From the NCBI GenBank assembly GCA_008080515.1, contig VIKH01000004.1, positions 6,084-67,087 on the forward strand: a stretch of DNA of 61,004 bases, given 5' to 3'. Made by a program: the position numbers and the translations under genes. Below are positions 1 through 8,978 of the stretch, piece after piece. The first letter of the stretch is position 1; every line of letters begins with the position of its first letter. The notes beneath the pieces are model-generated. The model had not been told where the DNA came from, did no database searches, and saw only the letters and a list, made by a program, of their open reading frames with translations. This stretch comes from Gallionellaceae bacterium. GTDB lineage: Bacteria > Pseudomonadota > Gammaproteobacteria > Burkholderiales > Gallionellaceae.

Positions 1-37
1 CTCCGTTCATGGTTCGACAAGCTCACCACGAACGGAG
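1..37. repeat. Palindromic intergenic repeat (hairpin)
   Basis: Two 13-base arms (1-13 and 25-37) are complementary except for one mismatch at the tenth position, around an 11-base loop that contains TTCGACAAGCTC. Elements of this look are common dispersed palindromes between genes in proteobacteria (from memory). It lies downstream of flgJ. The stretch 38-249 that follows shows no convincing gene. Confidence 0.6.
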
Positions 38-249
38 GAATAAATCAGCGTTTTCTTAACGTGAAACTCGCGTAGCGATTCGTTGCCCTTTCTCCCACGT
101 GCGGGGGAACGTTGGATAGGGGGAAACGGGCATGGCGAGTTTCATTATCAGGGGTAGCATCATTGCCTGCCCGTTAGAAAGACTCCGGCAAGCGGAGAGT
201 ACAGGAACGAAATCGGCTCGGAAAAACAAGGCGGCCATGCGCCCGCCAG

Positions 250-1098
250 CTAACTCAAGGCATGGACAACGCGCATCACCTTGATGAGTTTGGCGGCATA
301 ACCGGGGTCGGTCGCGTACCCAGCTTGCTGCAAGGCAAATGCCGCATCGGGCGCGGCAAGGCCTTGCCGCAATACTCCGGCGTATCGCGGATTTCCGCGT
401 ATCAGGTTCGCATAATCGCCAAATGCCTCGGTGTAAGAGCCGTAGGCGCGGAATTTTTCCGTTTGCTTGACGGGGATCCCGTCGCGGTATTCGGTCGTTA
501 CCGCTTCCACAACCTTGCCGTTCCACTTGTCGCCAGCCTTGATGCCGAACAGGTTGAAGCTGGTGCCGCCGTCCGGCATGAGGATTTCGCGCTGGCCCCA
601 GCCGCTTTCCAGCGCCGCCTGCCCCAGTATCAGAGACGCGGGCACGCCGGTTTCGCGACCCGCTTGAACAGCATAAGGCATCAGACGCTGCACGAAGTCC
701 TGCTGCATGCTTTCGTTGTAGGCAGTCGGCAGCGCGCCAGTGCGCTCAGGCTGTGCAGCAGGCGCGATTTGCCGCCCTCCCGCCACCCCATGGCCCAAAG
801 CCCCGCCCATTTGCTTCACCATCATATCTGCCAGCCCGATGCCGCGTGCCGCCATGCTTTGCGCCAATTGCTGGTCGAGCATCCCGGTAAACATCCGGGT
901 CTGCTCGCTATCGAAAGCGCCATCCTGCGGTGTCGCTTCGCGCATGCTTTTCAGCATCATGTTCATGAATACCGCCTCAAACTGTTGCGCGGCAGTTTTC
1001 AGCGCCAGGTCTGGCGATTGCCTCGCCTGGGCGCGCAACCGGTCCAGACTTTGTGCGTTGGCCGCAAGGCCGGCAGAAATCTCGGCAGGGGAAATCAT
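250..1098 (-). CDS. flgJ: FlgJ, rod scaffold and peptidoglycan hydrolase
   Basis: This 282-residue protein caps the growing flagellar rod in the periplasm and opens the peptidoglycan so the rod can pass. The N-terminal rod-binding domain covers about residues 15-100 ([20 protein letters not shown]). A linker follows, then a glucosaminidase-type hydrolase domain from about 130 to the end, with the probable catalytic glutamate at residue 164 in QAALESGWG. The length is typical of two-domain FlgJ. Its ATG overlaps the flgI stop by four bases (ATGA), so translation is probably coupled. It is the last gene of the flgB-flgJ operon in view. flgK, which often follows, is not in the 249 bases before the window edge. 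Confidence 0.95.
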   Translation of the reverse strand: MISPAEISAGLAANAQSLDRLRAQARQSPDLALKTAAQQFEAVFMNMMLKSMREATPQDGAFDSEQTRMFTGMLDQQLAQSMAARGIGLADMMVKQMGGALGHGVAGGRQIAPAAQPERTGALPTAYNESMQQDFVQRLMPYAVQAGRETGVPASLILGQAALESGWGQREILMPDGGTSFNLFGIKAGDKWNGKVVEAVTTEYRDGIPVKQTEKFRAYGSYTEAFGDYANLIRGNPRYAGVLRQGLAAPDAAFALQQAGYATDPGYAAKLIKVMRVVHALS

Positions 1099-2196
1099 AT
1101 AATTTCCAGCTCCGCCCGTAGCGCCCCGGCAGCTTTCATCGCCTGCAGGATAGCCAGCAGGTCCTGCGGCGTGGCACCGATGGAATTCAGCGCTTTCACC
1201 ACCTCGCTCAACAGCACGCCTTTTTTCAGCATCACCACCCCACCCTTGTCGGACTGGATGTCAATCGCGGTTTTTTCGGTCTTGACGGTTTTGCCTTTGG
1301 AAAGCGGCCCGGGCTGGCTGACCGCCGTGTCGGTGTTGATCACCACCGTCAGATTGCCGTGCGAGATCGCACAATTATCCAGCGCCACCGCCTGGTTCAT
1401 CACCACCGAGCCGGTGCGCGCGTTGATGATGACGCGCGCGTGCGACGGCGCGGGTTCCACCAGCAGGTTCTCGATCTGCGACAGGAAAGCCACCCGCGCG
1501 CTGCCCGCTGGCGCGCGCACCTGGATCATCCGCGCATCCAGCGCCGCCGCCGTGTCCGGCGCAACTTTTTCGTTGATCGCGTTCACCACGCGCGTGGCGG
1601 TGGTGAAATCCGAGGCGTTCAGCTCGAGGTGGATGTAATCACCCTGCCCGAGCGCCGTCGGCACCGCGCGTTCTACCGTAGCACCACCGGGCAGGCGCCC
1701 GACGCCCAAATGGTTGACCTGAACGCTGGCGCCGCCCGCGGATGCGCCTGCGCCGCTGACCAGCACATTGCCCTGCGCCATCGCGTACACCTGCCCGTCA
1801 GCGCCTTTCAGCGGAGTCATCAGCAGCGTTCCGCCGCGCAGGCTTTTTGCGTTGCCCATGGAAGAAGCCGTGACATCTATCGTCTGGCCGGTGCGCGCGA
1901 ACGGCGGCAAGGTAGCCGTCACCACCACCGCCGCCACGTTTTTCAGTTGCAGGCTGGTGCCCGGCGGCAGGCTGACGCCCATCTGCGACAGCATGCTGAC
2001 CACGCTCTGCACGGTGAACGGGGTCTGCGTGGTCTGGTCGCCGCTGCCGTCCAGCCCGACCACCAGGCCGTAGCCGATCAACTGGTAACTGGTTGTCGCG
2101 CACCCCCTGGATGCTGGCCAGCTCCTTGATGCGCTCGGCACAAGCCACCGCCGGAAAGAGCAAGGCCAGCACTAGCAGAAGAGTTATTTTCTTCAC
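1095..2196 (-). pseudogene. flgI: FlgI, flagellar P-ring protein, frameshifted
   Basis: FlgI forms the P ring around the rod in the peptidoglycan layer. The true start is the ATG at 2196, which gives a clear signal peptide ([20 protein letters not shown]) and then [17 protein letters not shown]. The reading frame then fails. The family sequence [18 protein letters not shown] continues in another frame, which stays open to 1095. The cause is visible: AACTGGT occurs twice in tandem at 2080-2093, and removing one copy restores a continuous protein of about 366 residues, the family size. As written, no full-length FlgI can be made, and flagellar assembly should stop at the ring stage. It is either a real, potentially reversible 7-bp duplication or an assembly error. 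flgH lies upstream and flgJ overlaps downstream. Confidence 0.9.
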
Positions 2197-2219
2197 GATA
2201 ATTCCTTCGGCACGCTCAC

Positions 2220-2927
2220 TTAAAACGGCACCACCGAAAAGAACATGCGGCTGAATATGCTGGTGATCGCGGAACGGTCCACGCTGCTGGTTCCCTTATA
2301 TTCGAGATGAACGTCGGCCACCTGGGTGGAGGACACCGTATTGCTGCCGGTAATGGAAGTCGGGTTGACCACGCCGGAGAAGCGGATGAACTCGTCGGAT
2401 TGGCCGATTGCGACCTGCTTTTCGCCGCCGACCAGCAGGTTGCCGTTGGGCAGCACCTCGATCACGGTCACGGCAATGTTTCCGGTAAAGGCATTGCTGC
2501 CCGCAGTGTCGCTCTTGTTGGCCAACTTGCCGCTCGACTTGCCGCTGGTGCCGAGAGAACCCAGCATCTCGACGGGGGTTGCTGCGGTGGCGGTGCTGCC
2601 GTGCAGGTTCCCGGTAATGTTGGGCGTTGTGGCCGAAACGCTGCCGCTGTGTTCCGCGTTGCTGCTGGTTTTTTCGCTGGCCGACGTGGCTTCGGAAATC
2701 ACGATGGTCAGGATATCGCCCACGTTGCGCGCGCGCCGGTCCTCGAACAGTGGGCGTTCGTTGACCCCGGCTTGAAAGATGGCGCCGTTCTGCGCGGCGA
2801 CCGTCTTCTGCTCGACCGGTTTCGCCGTCATCGGCTGCTGGATGCGGGTGGAAGGGGTGCTCGCGCACCCCGCAATCGTTGCCAGCGCTCCACAGACCAT
2901 CAGCAAACCCGCCAAATGACCACGCAT
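2220..2927 (-). CDS. flgH: FlgH, flagellar L-ring lipoprotein
   Basis: This 235-residue lipoprotein builds the L ring in the outer membrane. It has a lipoprotein signal with lipobox ATIAGC, so cysteine 21 should be lipidated. The family block PLFEDRRARNVGDILTIVI follows around residues 58-77. A serine/threonine-rich middle (about 85-135) and the conserved GNLLVGGEKQVAIGQSDEFI and FSGVVNP segments are typical of FlgH. It ends with the usual C-terminal F (SVVPF). It lies 11 bases after flgG and 23 bases before the flgI start, inside the flgB-flgJ operon. Confidence 0.95.
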   Translation of the reverse strand: MRGHLAGLLMVCGALATIAGCASTPSTRIQQPMTAKPVEQKTVAAQNGAIFQAGVNERPLFEDRRARNVGDILTIVISEATSASEKTSSNAEHSGSVSATTPNITGNLHGSTATAATPVEMLGSLGTSGKSSGKLANKSDTAGSNAFTGNIAVTVIEVLPNGNLLVGGEKQVAIGQSDEFIRFSGVVNPTSITGSNTVSSTQVADVHLEYKGTSSVDRSAITSIFSRMFFSVVPF

Positions 2928-2938
2928 GATGCGCCCCG

Positions 2939-3721
2939 CTATATTTGTGACAGTTTCTGCAACATCTGATCCGAAACGGTGATTGCCTTGGAATTGATTT
3001 CGTAAGCGCGCTGCGTCTGGATCATGTTGACCAGCTCTTCCACCACGTTGACGTTGGAAGTTTCCACATAACCCTGGCTCAACATCCCGGTGCCGTTGGT
3101 GCCCGGCACATTAGTGCCGGGCGTGCCGGAAGATGCCGTTTCCACGTACAGGTTTTCCCCCTGGCTTTGCAGCCCGGCCGGATTGATGAAAGTGGCGAGC
3201 TGCAGGCTGCCGATCTGCACCGGCGCGGTCGCTCCCGGCTGCGACACCGTCACCACGCCATCGCGACCGATCGTGACGCTGGTGGCGTTCGCCGGAACCG
3301 TCATCGCGGGTTGTACCACGAAGCCGCTGGAAGTGACCACCTGTCCCTGGCTGTCGGTCTGGAACGAGCCGTCGCGGGTGTAGGCGGTGGTGCCATCCGG
3401 CAGCAACACCTGGAAAAACCCCGACCCCTGAATCGCTATATCCAGCTTGTTGCCGGTCTGTTGCAGGTTGCCTTGGACGTGGATGCGCTCGGTGGCAATC
3501 GGTCGCACCCCGGTGCCGACCTGCAAGCCGGATGGGATCTGGGTCTGCTGCGACGACTGCGCGCCCGGTTGGCGCAACGTCTGGTACAGCAAATCCTCAA
3601 ATACTGCCCGCGAGCGCTTGAAACCGGTGGTGCTGACGTTCGCCAGGTTGTTGGAGATCACGTCCATCTGGGTCTGTTGCGCGTCGAGGCCGGTTTTGGA
3701 AATCCACAGCGAGCGGATCAT
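2939..3721 (-). CDS. flgG: FlgG, distal rod protein
   Basis: FlgG polymerises as the distal rod that passes through the P and L rings. The 260-residue length is standard. It opens with the family signature [20 protein letters not shown] and the rod/hook motif [19 protein letters not shown]. It closes with [20 protein letters not shown] followed by the coiled-coil end QMLQKLSQI. The N- and C-terminal helices together form the conserved D0 shell. It is separated from flgF by 111 bases that contain an inverted repeat, so flgF and flgG expression may be partly uncoupled. Confidence 0.96.
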   Translation of the reverse strand: MIRSLWISKTGLDAQQTQMDVISNNLANVSTTGFKRSRAVFEDLLYQTLRQPGAQSSQQTQIPSGLQVGTGVRPIATERIHVQGNLQQTGNKLDIAIQGSGFFQVLLPDGTTAYTRDGSFQTDSQGQVVTSSGFVVQPAMTVPANATSVTIGRDGVVTVSQPGATAPVQIGSLQLATFINPAGLQSQGENLYVETASSGTPGTNVPGTNGTGMLSQGYVETSNVNVVEELVNMIQTQRAYEINSKAITVSDQMLQKLSQI

Positions 3722-3733
3722 GGTTACACCTTC

Positions 3734-3816
3734 CAGTCGTTAGTTGGTAGTCGTTAGTCGTCAGTTAAATCGAAACCCCGCGCAGCGGACACCACCAACT
3801 AGCGGCTAACGACTGG
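3734..3816. repeat. Inverted repeat between flgG and flgF
   Basis: The left arm CCAGTCGTTAGTTGGT (3734-3749) is matched on the right by ACCAACT (3794-3800) and CTAACGACTGG (3806-3816), with a 5-base interruption. TAGTCGTTAGTCGTCAG between them is a degenerate copy of the same unit. This looks like a dispersed palindromic element inserted in the only sizeable gap of the flgB-flgJ operon. As RNA it could fold and tune flgF versus flgG levels (inference). Confidence 0.6.
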
Positions 3817-3832
3817 CGACTGGCGGCTGCCT

Positions 3833-4573
3833 TTAACTGATGTTAAGAATCGTTCCAGCCTGCCTCGCGTTGCTGTCAGCGCTTTGCAGCATTTTCATCT
3901 GCATGTCGAACTGCCGCGCCAGCGAAATCATGTTGACCATCGCCTCCACGACATTCACGTTGCTGCTTTCCAGGCCACCCGAGGCCACCATCACGGCGGC
4001 ATCCGCTACGGCGGGTACTCCGTCACGGGTGCGGAACAGCCCATCCGCACCGCGCACCAGTTGTGCCTGCGGCGGATTCACCAGTTTGATGCGGCCCACT
4101 ACCACGACCTGGCTGGGCTTCGGGCCGCTGGGCACGGTGGAAATCGTGCCGTCCCTGGCGATAGTGATTTCGGTATCGGGCGGAATGGCGATCTGGCCGC
4201 CGTCACCCGCAACCGCGAGGCCGCTGCGGGTTTGCAGTATGCCGTTGGCCGAGATCTGCAAGCTGCCATTGCGGGTATAGGCCTCGCTGCCGTTGGCCGC
4301 CTGCACCGCGATCCAGCCCTGCCCCTGCACCGCGACATCCAGCTCGCGCCCGGTCTGCTGCAACGCGCCCGGAGCGAAATCCGCGCCTGCGGTGGAATCC
4401 ACCACGAACGCGCGCGTCGGCAAGCCATCCCCGACCAGCGGCACGGCGCGAAAAGTGTTAACCGCCGCGCGATAACCGGGGGTGCCGGTGTTGGACAGAG
4501 CCTGCGCCACGGCGGCCTGCTGTTGCAGCACGTGGGAGGCGCCGGTCATGGCGGTGTAGATCAGCCTATCCAT
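3833..4573 (-). CDS. flgF: FlgF, proximal rod protein
   Basis: FlgF is one of the proximal rod subunits of the flagellar basal body. The 246-residue product starts MDRLIYTAMTGASHVLQQQA and has the less strict rod motif ALSNTGTPGYRA. The central segment GRELDVAVQGQGWIAVQ and the C-terminal ESSNVNVVEAMVNMISLARQ are diagnostic of the FlgE/F/G family. Length and gene order (flgE-flgF-flgG) separate it from FlgG. It starts 15 bases after the flgE stop. Confidence 0.94.
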   Translation of the reverse strand: MDRLIYTAMTGASHVLQQQAAVAQALSNTGTPGYRAAVNTFRAVPLVGDGLPTRAFVVDSTAGADFAPGALQQTGRELDVAVQGQGWIAVQAANGSEAYTRNGSLQISANGILQTRSGLAVAGDGGQIAIPPDTEITIARDGTISTVPSGPKPSQVVVVGRIKLVNPPQAQLVRGADGLFRTRDGVPAVADAAVMVASGGLESSNVNVVEAMVNMISLARQFDMQMKMLQSADSNARQAGTILNIS

Positions 4574-4588
4574 TATTTGCCCCGGCTA

Positions 4589-6154
4589 TCAGCGTAGATT
4601 CGTAATGGTTTGCAGGATCGCGTCCTGCGCCTTGATGGTCTGCGCGTTCGCCTGGTATATGCGCTGCGCGGTGATCATCTGCACCAGTTCGCCGGTCAAG
4701 TCCACGTTGGAATCTTCCAGCGCAGAAGATTGCAGCACACCCAAGCTGCCCGCTCCGGGCGTGCCTATCAGCGCCGCACCCGATGCGGAGGTGTCAGCCC
4801 ACTCGTTGTTGCCCAGCGGCTGCAGGCCCTGCGCGTTGGCGAAGTTGGCCATGACAATCTGGCCCATGGGCATAGATTGGCCGTTGGAATAGCGCCCCTG
4901 GATGGTGCCGTCCGATGCCGTGCTGAACCCGCTTAACTGGCCGGAGGTATAGCCGGTCTGGCTCAAGCGGGTGACGCCGAACAGCGCTCCGAACTGGGTG
5001 GTCGTGGCGCAATCGAACGTCAGGTTCATGGTTGCCGCGCCCGGCGGAGTAAAGGGCGATGCCGCGAACACCCCGCCAGCCGGCAGCGTTTGTATGCCGG
5101 AAGTTGTAAAACCCAGTGTCCCCATGGCGGTTCCTGCCGCCGGAACCAGCGCGCCGTCCATGGTCAGGTACACGTTCCAGGCATTTGCGGAAACTTTCTG
5201 GAAATACAGGGTCGCGACATGGCTGTTGCCCAAACTGTCATAGGTTGTCAGTGAGGTCGAGCTGTTGTACGACGACGGGTTGGTCGGGCTGAATAACGTG
5301 ACCCCAGCCGTTACGACGGGTGCAGCACCGAACAGGTTGGGGGCGGCGTTACCGGTCGGAGCCGCAACTGAAGAAGTGGCACCGGCTGCCGACGCAGAGG
5401 TCATGGTCAGAATATTCGCCGAGGTCGTGACCGCGACCGCTCTCCCTGCGGCAGCCAGCAGAGGATCGGCGTTCACCGCAGATTGTATCGCCGCAGCCAA
5501 TGCCGCAGTCGAAGGATAGGTGGCACTCGGGATGGTCACTGCGCCGGAAGCGATGCCGTCCACCGTCACGTTAAGGGTATTGTTTCCCGGCCCGATAACC
5601 AGTGCGCCCACCGCCGCGTTTCCCGTCACGTTTCCGGAAGAAAGCGCGGTCGGAAAAGCCGAGCGCGCATCGAGGTTCAGCCCGACCGTGACCCCGGCTG
5701 ACGCCATGGGCGCCAATGCGGCGGTAGAGATGGACAGCGGCCCGAGCGGCAGGGTTGCGCCGGTAATCGGGTCAACCGGGTATCCCGTCAACCGGTGCCC
5801 GAGGCTGTTGATGATATAGCCGTTCTTGTCGAGCTGGAACTGGCCATTCCTCGCATAGACGATGGTATTGTTCTTGTCCATGCGAAAAAACCCCTGGCCG
5901 TTTATCGCCATGTCCAGCGAATTATGGGTAGAGGTGATGTTCCCCTGGTCGAATTGCTGCGCGATGGTGGCCAACTGGGTGCCAAGCCCCGATTGCGTTC
6001 CGACCGAGCCGCTTATCGCGCTGGCGAACACGTCCGCAAACTGGGCTTGCGAACCCTTGAAGCCGACCGTGCTGGCGTTGGCGACATTGTTGCCGATCAC
6101 GTCCAGGTTTTTTGCGGCCGCGCTTAACCCGCTCAATCCTTGCTGAAAGCTCAT
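4589..6154 (-). CDS. flgE: FlgE, flagellar hook protein
   Basis: FlgE polymerises into the hook, the flexible joint outside the cell. The 521-residue product has the D0 start MSFQQGLSGLSAAAKNLDVI and the signature NNVANASTVGFKGSQ. The long middle (about 150-400) is rich in Ala, Thr, Ser and Gly and forms the variable, surface-exposed hook domains. The C-terminal block includes SALEDSNVDLTGELVQMI and IYQANAQTIKAQDAILQT. It is longer than the roughly 400-residue enteric FlgE, with the extra length in the variable middle. It follows flgD by 27 bases. Confidence 0.96.
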   Translation of the reverse strand: MSFQQGLSGLSAAAKNLDVIGNNVANASTVGFKGSQAQFADVFASAISGSVGTQSGLGTQLATIAQQFDQGNITSTHNSLDMAINGQGFFRMDKNNTIVYARNGQFQLDKNGYIINSLGHRLTGYPVDPITGATLPLGPLSISTAALAPMASAGVTVGLNLDARSAFPTALSSGNVTGNAAVGALVIGPGNNTLNVTVDGIASGAVTIPSATYPSTAALAAAIQSAVNADPLLAAAGRAVAVTTSANILTMTSASAAGATSSVAAPTGNAAPNLFGAAPVVTAGVTLFSPTNPSSYNSSTSLTTYDSLGNSHVATLYFQKVSANAWNVYLTMDGALVPAAGTAMGTLGFTTSGIQTLPAGGVFAASPFTPPGAATMNLTFDCATTTQFGALFGVTRLSQTGYTSGQLSGFSTASDGTIQGRYSNGQSMPMGQIVMANFANAQGLQPLGNNEWADTSASGAALIGTPGAGSLGVLQSSALEDSNVDLTGELVQMITAQRIYQANAQTIKAQDAILQTITNLR

Positions 6155-6181
6155 GGAAATCTCCCCGCGCTATTGTGCATG

Positions 6182-6868
6182 TCACATCACCTGTTTGATT
6201 GCGGACAAAGCGACCTCGCCCACTTTTTCCACGTTGAGCGTTGCGCCCTTCGCCCCCGGTATGACCGCATTGACGATGCCGAAAGACAGTGTCGTCACCG
6301 AAGAATTGTTGCCCCCCAGAGTCGCCTCCGCCGTGAAGCGGTAAACGCCATCTGCCGCAAGCGCGCCGGTATCCGTCACTCCGTCCCAGGTTAGCGGAAC
6401 CACCCCGGAATTTTGCGCCCCTAACTGCAAGGTGCGCACGAGAACACCGGCCGCATCCTGGATATTCACCTTTACATTGTCGGCAGGCAATGCCAGTTCG
6501 AGACCGGCCACGGACTGGCCACCAGATAAATTCAAAGTTGACCCCGGAACCAGGACGCCGCGACCGATCATGCCGGCGGCCGCCATGGATTGGGATGCCG
6601 CCATGTTATCGCTCAACGCCTGCAGGGTGGAGTTGAGCTTATCTATGCCGCTTACCGTGCTGAGCTGCGCCATTTGCGAGGTCACCTGGGCATTGTCCAT
6701 CGGATTCAGCGGATCCTGGTTTTTCATCTGCGTGACCAGCAGCTTGAGGAATCTGTCCTGCGTATCGTCGGCAGCGCTGGCAGTTTTGTTTGCCAGCGAA
6801 CTATTTGCCGCGTTAAGCGCGTCAATTGCCTGCGTCAAAGAGGAGGTATCACGAACCGTATCAACCAT
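6182..6868 (-). CDS. flgD: FlgD, hook assembly scaffold
   Basis: FlgD caps the growing hook and controls addition of FlgE. The 228-residue product has the N-terminal family motif QDRFLKLLVTQMKNQDPLNP at about residues 42-61, then DNAQVTSQMAQLSTVSGIDK. A FlgD-type Ig/FNIII-like domain follows (GVVPLTWDGVTDTG, ADGVYRFTAEA). It sits between flgC and flgE as in most bacteria. Confidence 0.95.
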   Translation of the reverse strand: MVDTVRDTSSLTQAIDALNAANSSLANKTASAADDTQDRFLKLLVTQMKNQDPLNPMDNAQVTSQMAQLSTVSGIDKLNSTLQALSDNMAASQSMAAAGMIGRGVLVPGSTLNLSGGQSVAGLELALPADNVKVNIQDAAGVLVRTLQLGAQNSGVVPLTWDGVTDTGALAADGVYRFTAEATLGGNNSSVTTLSFGIVNAVIPGAKGATLNVEKVGEVALSAIKQVM

Positions 6869-6890
6869 GGTGCATCCCTTAATTACGGCC

Positions 6891-7295
6891 CTACTGGCCT
6901 ATGGTCAACGTCTTGAGCAACAAGCTCTTGGAGGTGTTCATCACTTCCACATTGTTCTGGTAGGAGCGCGAGGCCGAAATCATGTTAACCATCTCATCCA
7001 CGACATTGACATTCGGCAACGTGATGTAGCCCTGCCCGTCGGCCATGGGGTGCTTGGGGTCATAAACAACCCGCATCGGTGCGGCGTCCTCCACCACCGC
7101 CGCCACTGTCACGCCCGCTCCGGCATTGCCGCCCATCGGTGTGGCGCTGAACACTACCTGTTTGGCGCGATAGGGTTTGCCGTCCGCACCAGTCGTGCTG
7201 TCGGCATTGGCCAGATTGCTCGCCACCGTGTTCAGGCGCTGCGCTTGCGCGGTCATGGCGGAGCCGGAGATGTTGAAGATGTTGAATAGCGACAT
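6891..7295 (-). CDS. flgC: FlgC, proximal rod protein
   Basis: FlgC is a small proximal rod subunit. The 134-residue length is typical. The N-terminal part has [18 protein letters not shown]. The C-terminal half has the signature [20 protein letters not shown] and ends in a helix ([13 protein letters not shown]). The start ATG at 7295 lies 11 bases after the flgB stop. Confidence 0.95.
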   Translation of the reverse strand: MSLFNIFNISGSAMTAQAQRLNTVASNLANADSTTGADGKPYRAKQVVFSATPMGGNAGAGVTVAAVVEDAAPMRVVYDPKHPMADGQGYITLPNVNVVDEMVNMISASRSYQNNVEVMNTSKSLLLKTLTIGQ

Positions 7296-7306
7296 AAATC
7301 GGCTCC

Positions 7307-7708
7307 TTACCCTTGTATCGCGATCAGCACGCTCTTGATTTCATCACTGACAAACTTCACGCCCGCTTCGTAGCGCAAGGCGTTGTCGGCAAACTGCGCG
7401 CGCTCGATGTCCATCTCCACCGTGTTGCCGTCCGCGCTGGGCTGTGCGGGAACGCGGTACAACACGGGCGCCCCGCGCACGCTCTCCCCGCTCGCCCCTT
7501 CCAGATGGCGCGGCGCGGTAGCCGCTATCGGCAGCTTTGCACCGCCATCCAGCGCCCCTCGCAGTGCCCCGGCGAAATCAATATCTCTGGCCTTGTAGTT
7601 CGGGGTATCGGCGTTGGCGATATTGGAAGCGAGCAATTCCTGCCGTGCCGCGCGCAACCCGAGCGCCGCACGGTGGAACTGCAACACACCATCAATTTTG
7701 TCGGTCAT
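7307..7708 (-). CDS. flgB: FlgB, proximal rod protein
   Basis: FlgB is the first rod subunit above the MS ring/export gate region. The 133-residue product carries the family motif [20 protein letters not shown] at residues 25-44 and a C-terminal helix ([20 protein letters not shown]). It is the first gene of the flgBCDEFGHIJ operon. Upstream is the 139-base divergent region shared with flgA. Confidence 0.95.
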   Translation of the reverse strand: MTDKIDGVLQFHRAALGLRAARQELLASNIANADTPNYKARDIDFAGALRGALDGGAKLPIAATAPRHLEGASGESVRGAPVLYRVPAQPSADGNTVEMDIERAQFADNALRYEAGVKFVSDEIKSVLIAIQG

Positions 7709-7728
7709 CTGACTGCCCCATTATCGCC

Positions 7729-7795
7729 ATGACGCGGATACTAACCGTGGGCAGGCCGCACCGAATGCCCGATTAAGCGCGATAATCCGCGTCAT
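7729..7795. promoter_or_regulatory. Inverted repeat in the flgB/flgA divergent region
   Basis: ATGACGCGGAT at 7729-7739 is repeated exactly in inverted form at 7785-7795, and each copy has an adjacent TTATCGC/GCGATAA element. Paired 18-base sites between two divergent flagellar operons are what a shared activator or repressor site would look like. No classical sigma-54, sigma-28 or sigma-70 promoter pair could be fitted with confidence, so the regulator is unknown. Confidence 0.4.
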
Positions 7796-7847
7796 TTCAC
7801 GGGTTAAATGGCTTCCATCGCAGCCGCAGGAAGCCGACAATACGGCC

Positions 7848-8540
7848 ATGAGAGAAATTGCCTTCCCGCTACTGCTGTGCTTCGCCTCGACCGCAGGAAG
7901 TCCGATGGCTCAAGCGACCGCTTGGCAGGATCACGCGGAAATCCGTGCGGTCATCACAGATTTTGTGCGCTCGCAGACATCGGCCTTGCCCGGCAAAGTT
8001 ACCGTCAGAGTTGGCGAGATTGACCGCCGCACCGCGCTGTCTGCCTGCCAGCCTCTGGAGCCGTTTGTTCCGCCAGGCGGGCGATTGTTCGGCAACGCTA
8101 CGGTTGGGGTGCGCTGCCAGGGGAGCACGGGCTGGACGCTGTTTGTCCCGGTGCAAATCAAGGCCGAAGCGGGCCTGCTAATTGCCGCCAGGCCGCTACT
8201 GCAGGGGCAGGTGCTGCGCGCCGAAGATCTCGCTGTCCAGAACGGCGACTTGTCGCAACCTGGCACGCTTGCCGACCCGGCGCAGGCGGTTGGTAAAGTG
8301 CTCAAGTTCGGCGTTGGAGCGGGCCAAACCTTGAAGCTGGATATGCTGCGCACGCCATTTGCGGTGACGCAGGGGCAAACGGTGCAGATCCAGGTTGCCG
8401 GGCCGGGCTACCGCATACACACTGAAGGGCAGGCGATGAACAATGCGGCAGAAGGGCAAAGCTTGCGGATAAAAGCGCTGTCCGGCCAAGTGATAAGCGG
8501 TTTGGCGCAAGCAGACGGGAGTGTAGAGATACGGCCCTGA
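7848..8540 (+). CDS. flgA: FlgA, P-ring assembly chaperone
   Basis: FlgA is the periplasmic chaperone that helps FlgI polymerise into the P ring. The 230-residue product begins with a signal peptide (MREIAFPLLLCFASTAGSPM, then AQA). The C-terminal SAF-like half contains GNATVGVRCQGSTGWTLFVP, the block AARPLLQGQVLRAEDL, and GQTVQIQVAGPGYRIHTEGQ. The final GQVISGLAQADGSVEI is typical. It is divergent from flgB. Its client FlgI is frameshifted in this sequence, so the flgA product has no intact partner as written. Confidence 0.93.
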   Translation: MREIAFPLLLCFASTAGSPMAQATAWQDHAEIRAVITDFVRSQTSALPGKVTVRVGEIDRRTALSACQPLEPFVPPGGRLFGNATVGVRCQGSTGWTLFVPVQIKAEAGLLIAARPLLQGQVLRAEDLAVQNGDLSQPGTLADPAQAVGKVLKFGVGAGQTLKLDMLRTPFAVTQGQTVQIQVAGPGYRIHTEGQAMNNAAEGQSLRIKALSGQVISGLAQADGSVEIRP

Positions 8541-8586
8541 AAATATTCAGCAAGCGGAGACCGCTATAATAACCTGCGAGCCGTGC

Positions 8587-8613
8587 TAAAGTTTCGAACC
8601 GGACTGACGATGT
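8587..8613 (+). promoter_or_regulatory. Sigma-28 (FliA) type promoter for flgM
   Basis: TAAAGTTT at 8587-8594 is a perfect match to the flagellar sigma-28 -35 element. Eleven bases later, GACGATGT at 8606-8613 matches five of eight positions of the GCCGATAA -10 element, at the consensus spacing. It lies 35 bases before the flgM start, as expected for late flagellar control of the anti-sigma gene. Confidence 0.7.
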
Positions 8614-8647
8614 TAAGGGGCAACCGTACCATAGTAAGGTGATAGCC

Positions 8648-8968
8648 GTGAAAGTTGAAAAATCCAACAAGCCCGTGCCGATCACCCCCGCAGGGGAAGG
8701 GCAGGCGCGTGCGCCTACCGCAAAGCGGGGCGCAGCCGCATCGCCGCAGCCATCCTCATCCGGTGGCACCAGCGTACACTTGGGTACCACTTCCGCACAC
8801 TTGTTGAGCATGGAAGCCAGCATGGCGAACACGCCTCTGGTGGATGCGGCAAAAGTTGCCGAAATCAAACAAGCTATCAGTGAAGGCCGTTTCCAGGTGC
8901 ATTCCGATGTGGTGGCGGATCGCCTGATCGAAACGGTAACGGAACTGATCAACACGCAAAAAACCTGA
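8648..8968 (+). CDS. flgM: FlgM, anti-sigma-28 factor
   Basis: FlgM holds FliA inactive until the hook-basal body is complete, then is exported. The product starts MKVEKSNKPVPITPAGEG. The conserved C-terminal sigma-binding half is VDAAKVAEIKQAISEGRFQV then HSDVVADRLIETV. I chose the GTG at 8648 because AAGG (8636-8639) lies eight bases upstream and the sequence then begins like other FlgM proteins. An in-frame GTG at 8639 is possible. The length of about 106 residues is normal. A sigma-28 promoter precedes it and flgN follows after 10 bases. Confidence 0.92.
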   Translation: MKVEKSNKPVPITPAGEGQARAPTAKRGAAASPQPSSSGGTSVHLGTTSAHLLSMEASMANTPLVDAAKVAEIKQAISEGRFQVHSDVVADRLIETVTELINTQKT

Positions 8969-8978
8969 CCTCGGGGCG

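Noticed and set aside
56-526. 156-codon minus-strand frame overlapping the flgJ end
   Set aside because: It overlaps flgJ in another frame and encodes an Arg/Pro-rich product without any domain.
2939-3721. Plus-strand frames opposite flgG and flgF as regulatory genes
   Set aside because: No start site or domain supports them, and the minus-strand flagellar genes are certain.
8564-8569. TATAAT upstream of flgM as a sigma-70 promoter
   Set aside because: No -35 fits at 16-18 bases upstream, while a sigma-28 site with exact spacing lies just downstream.
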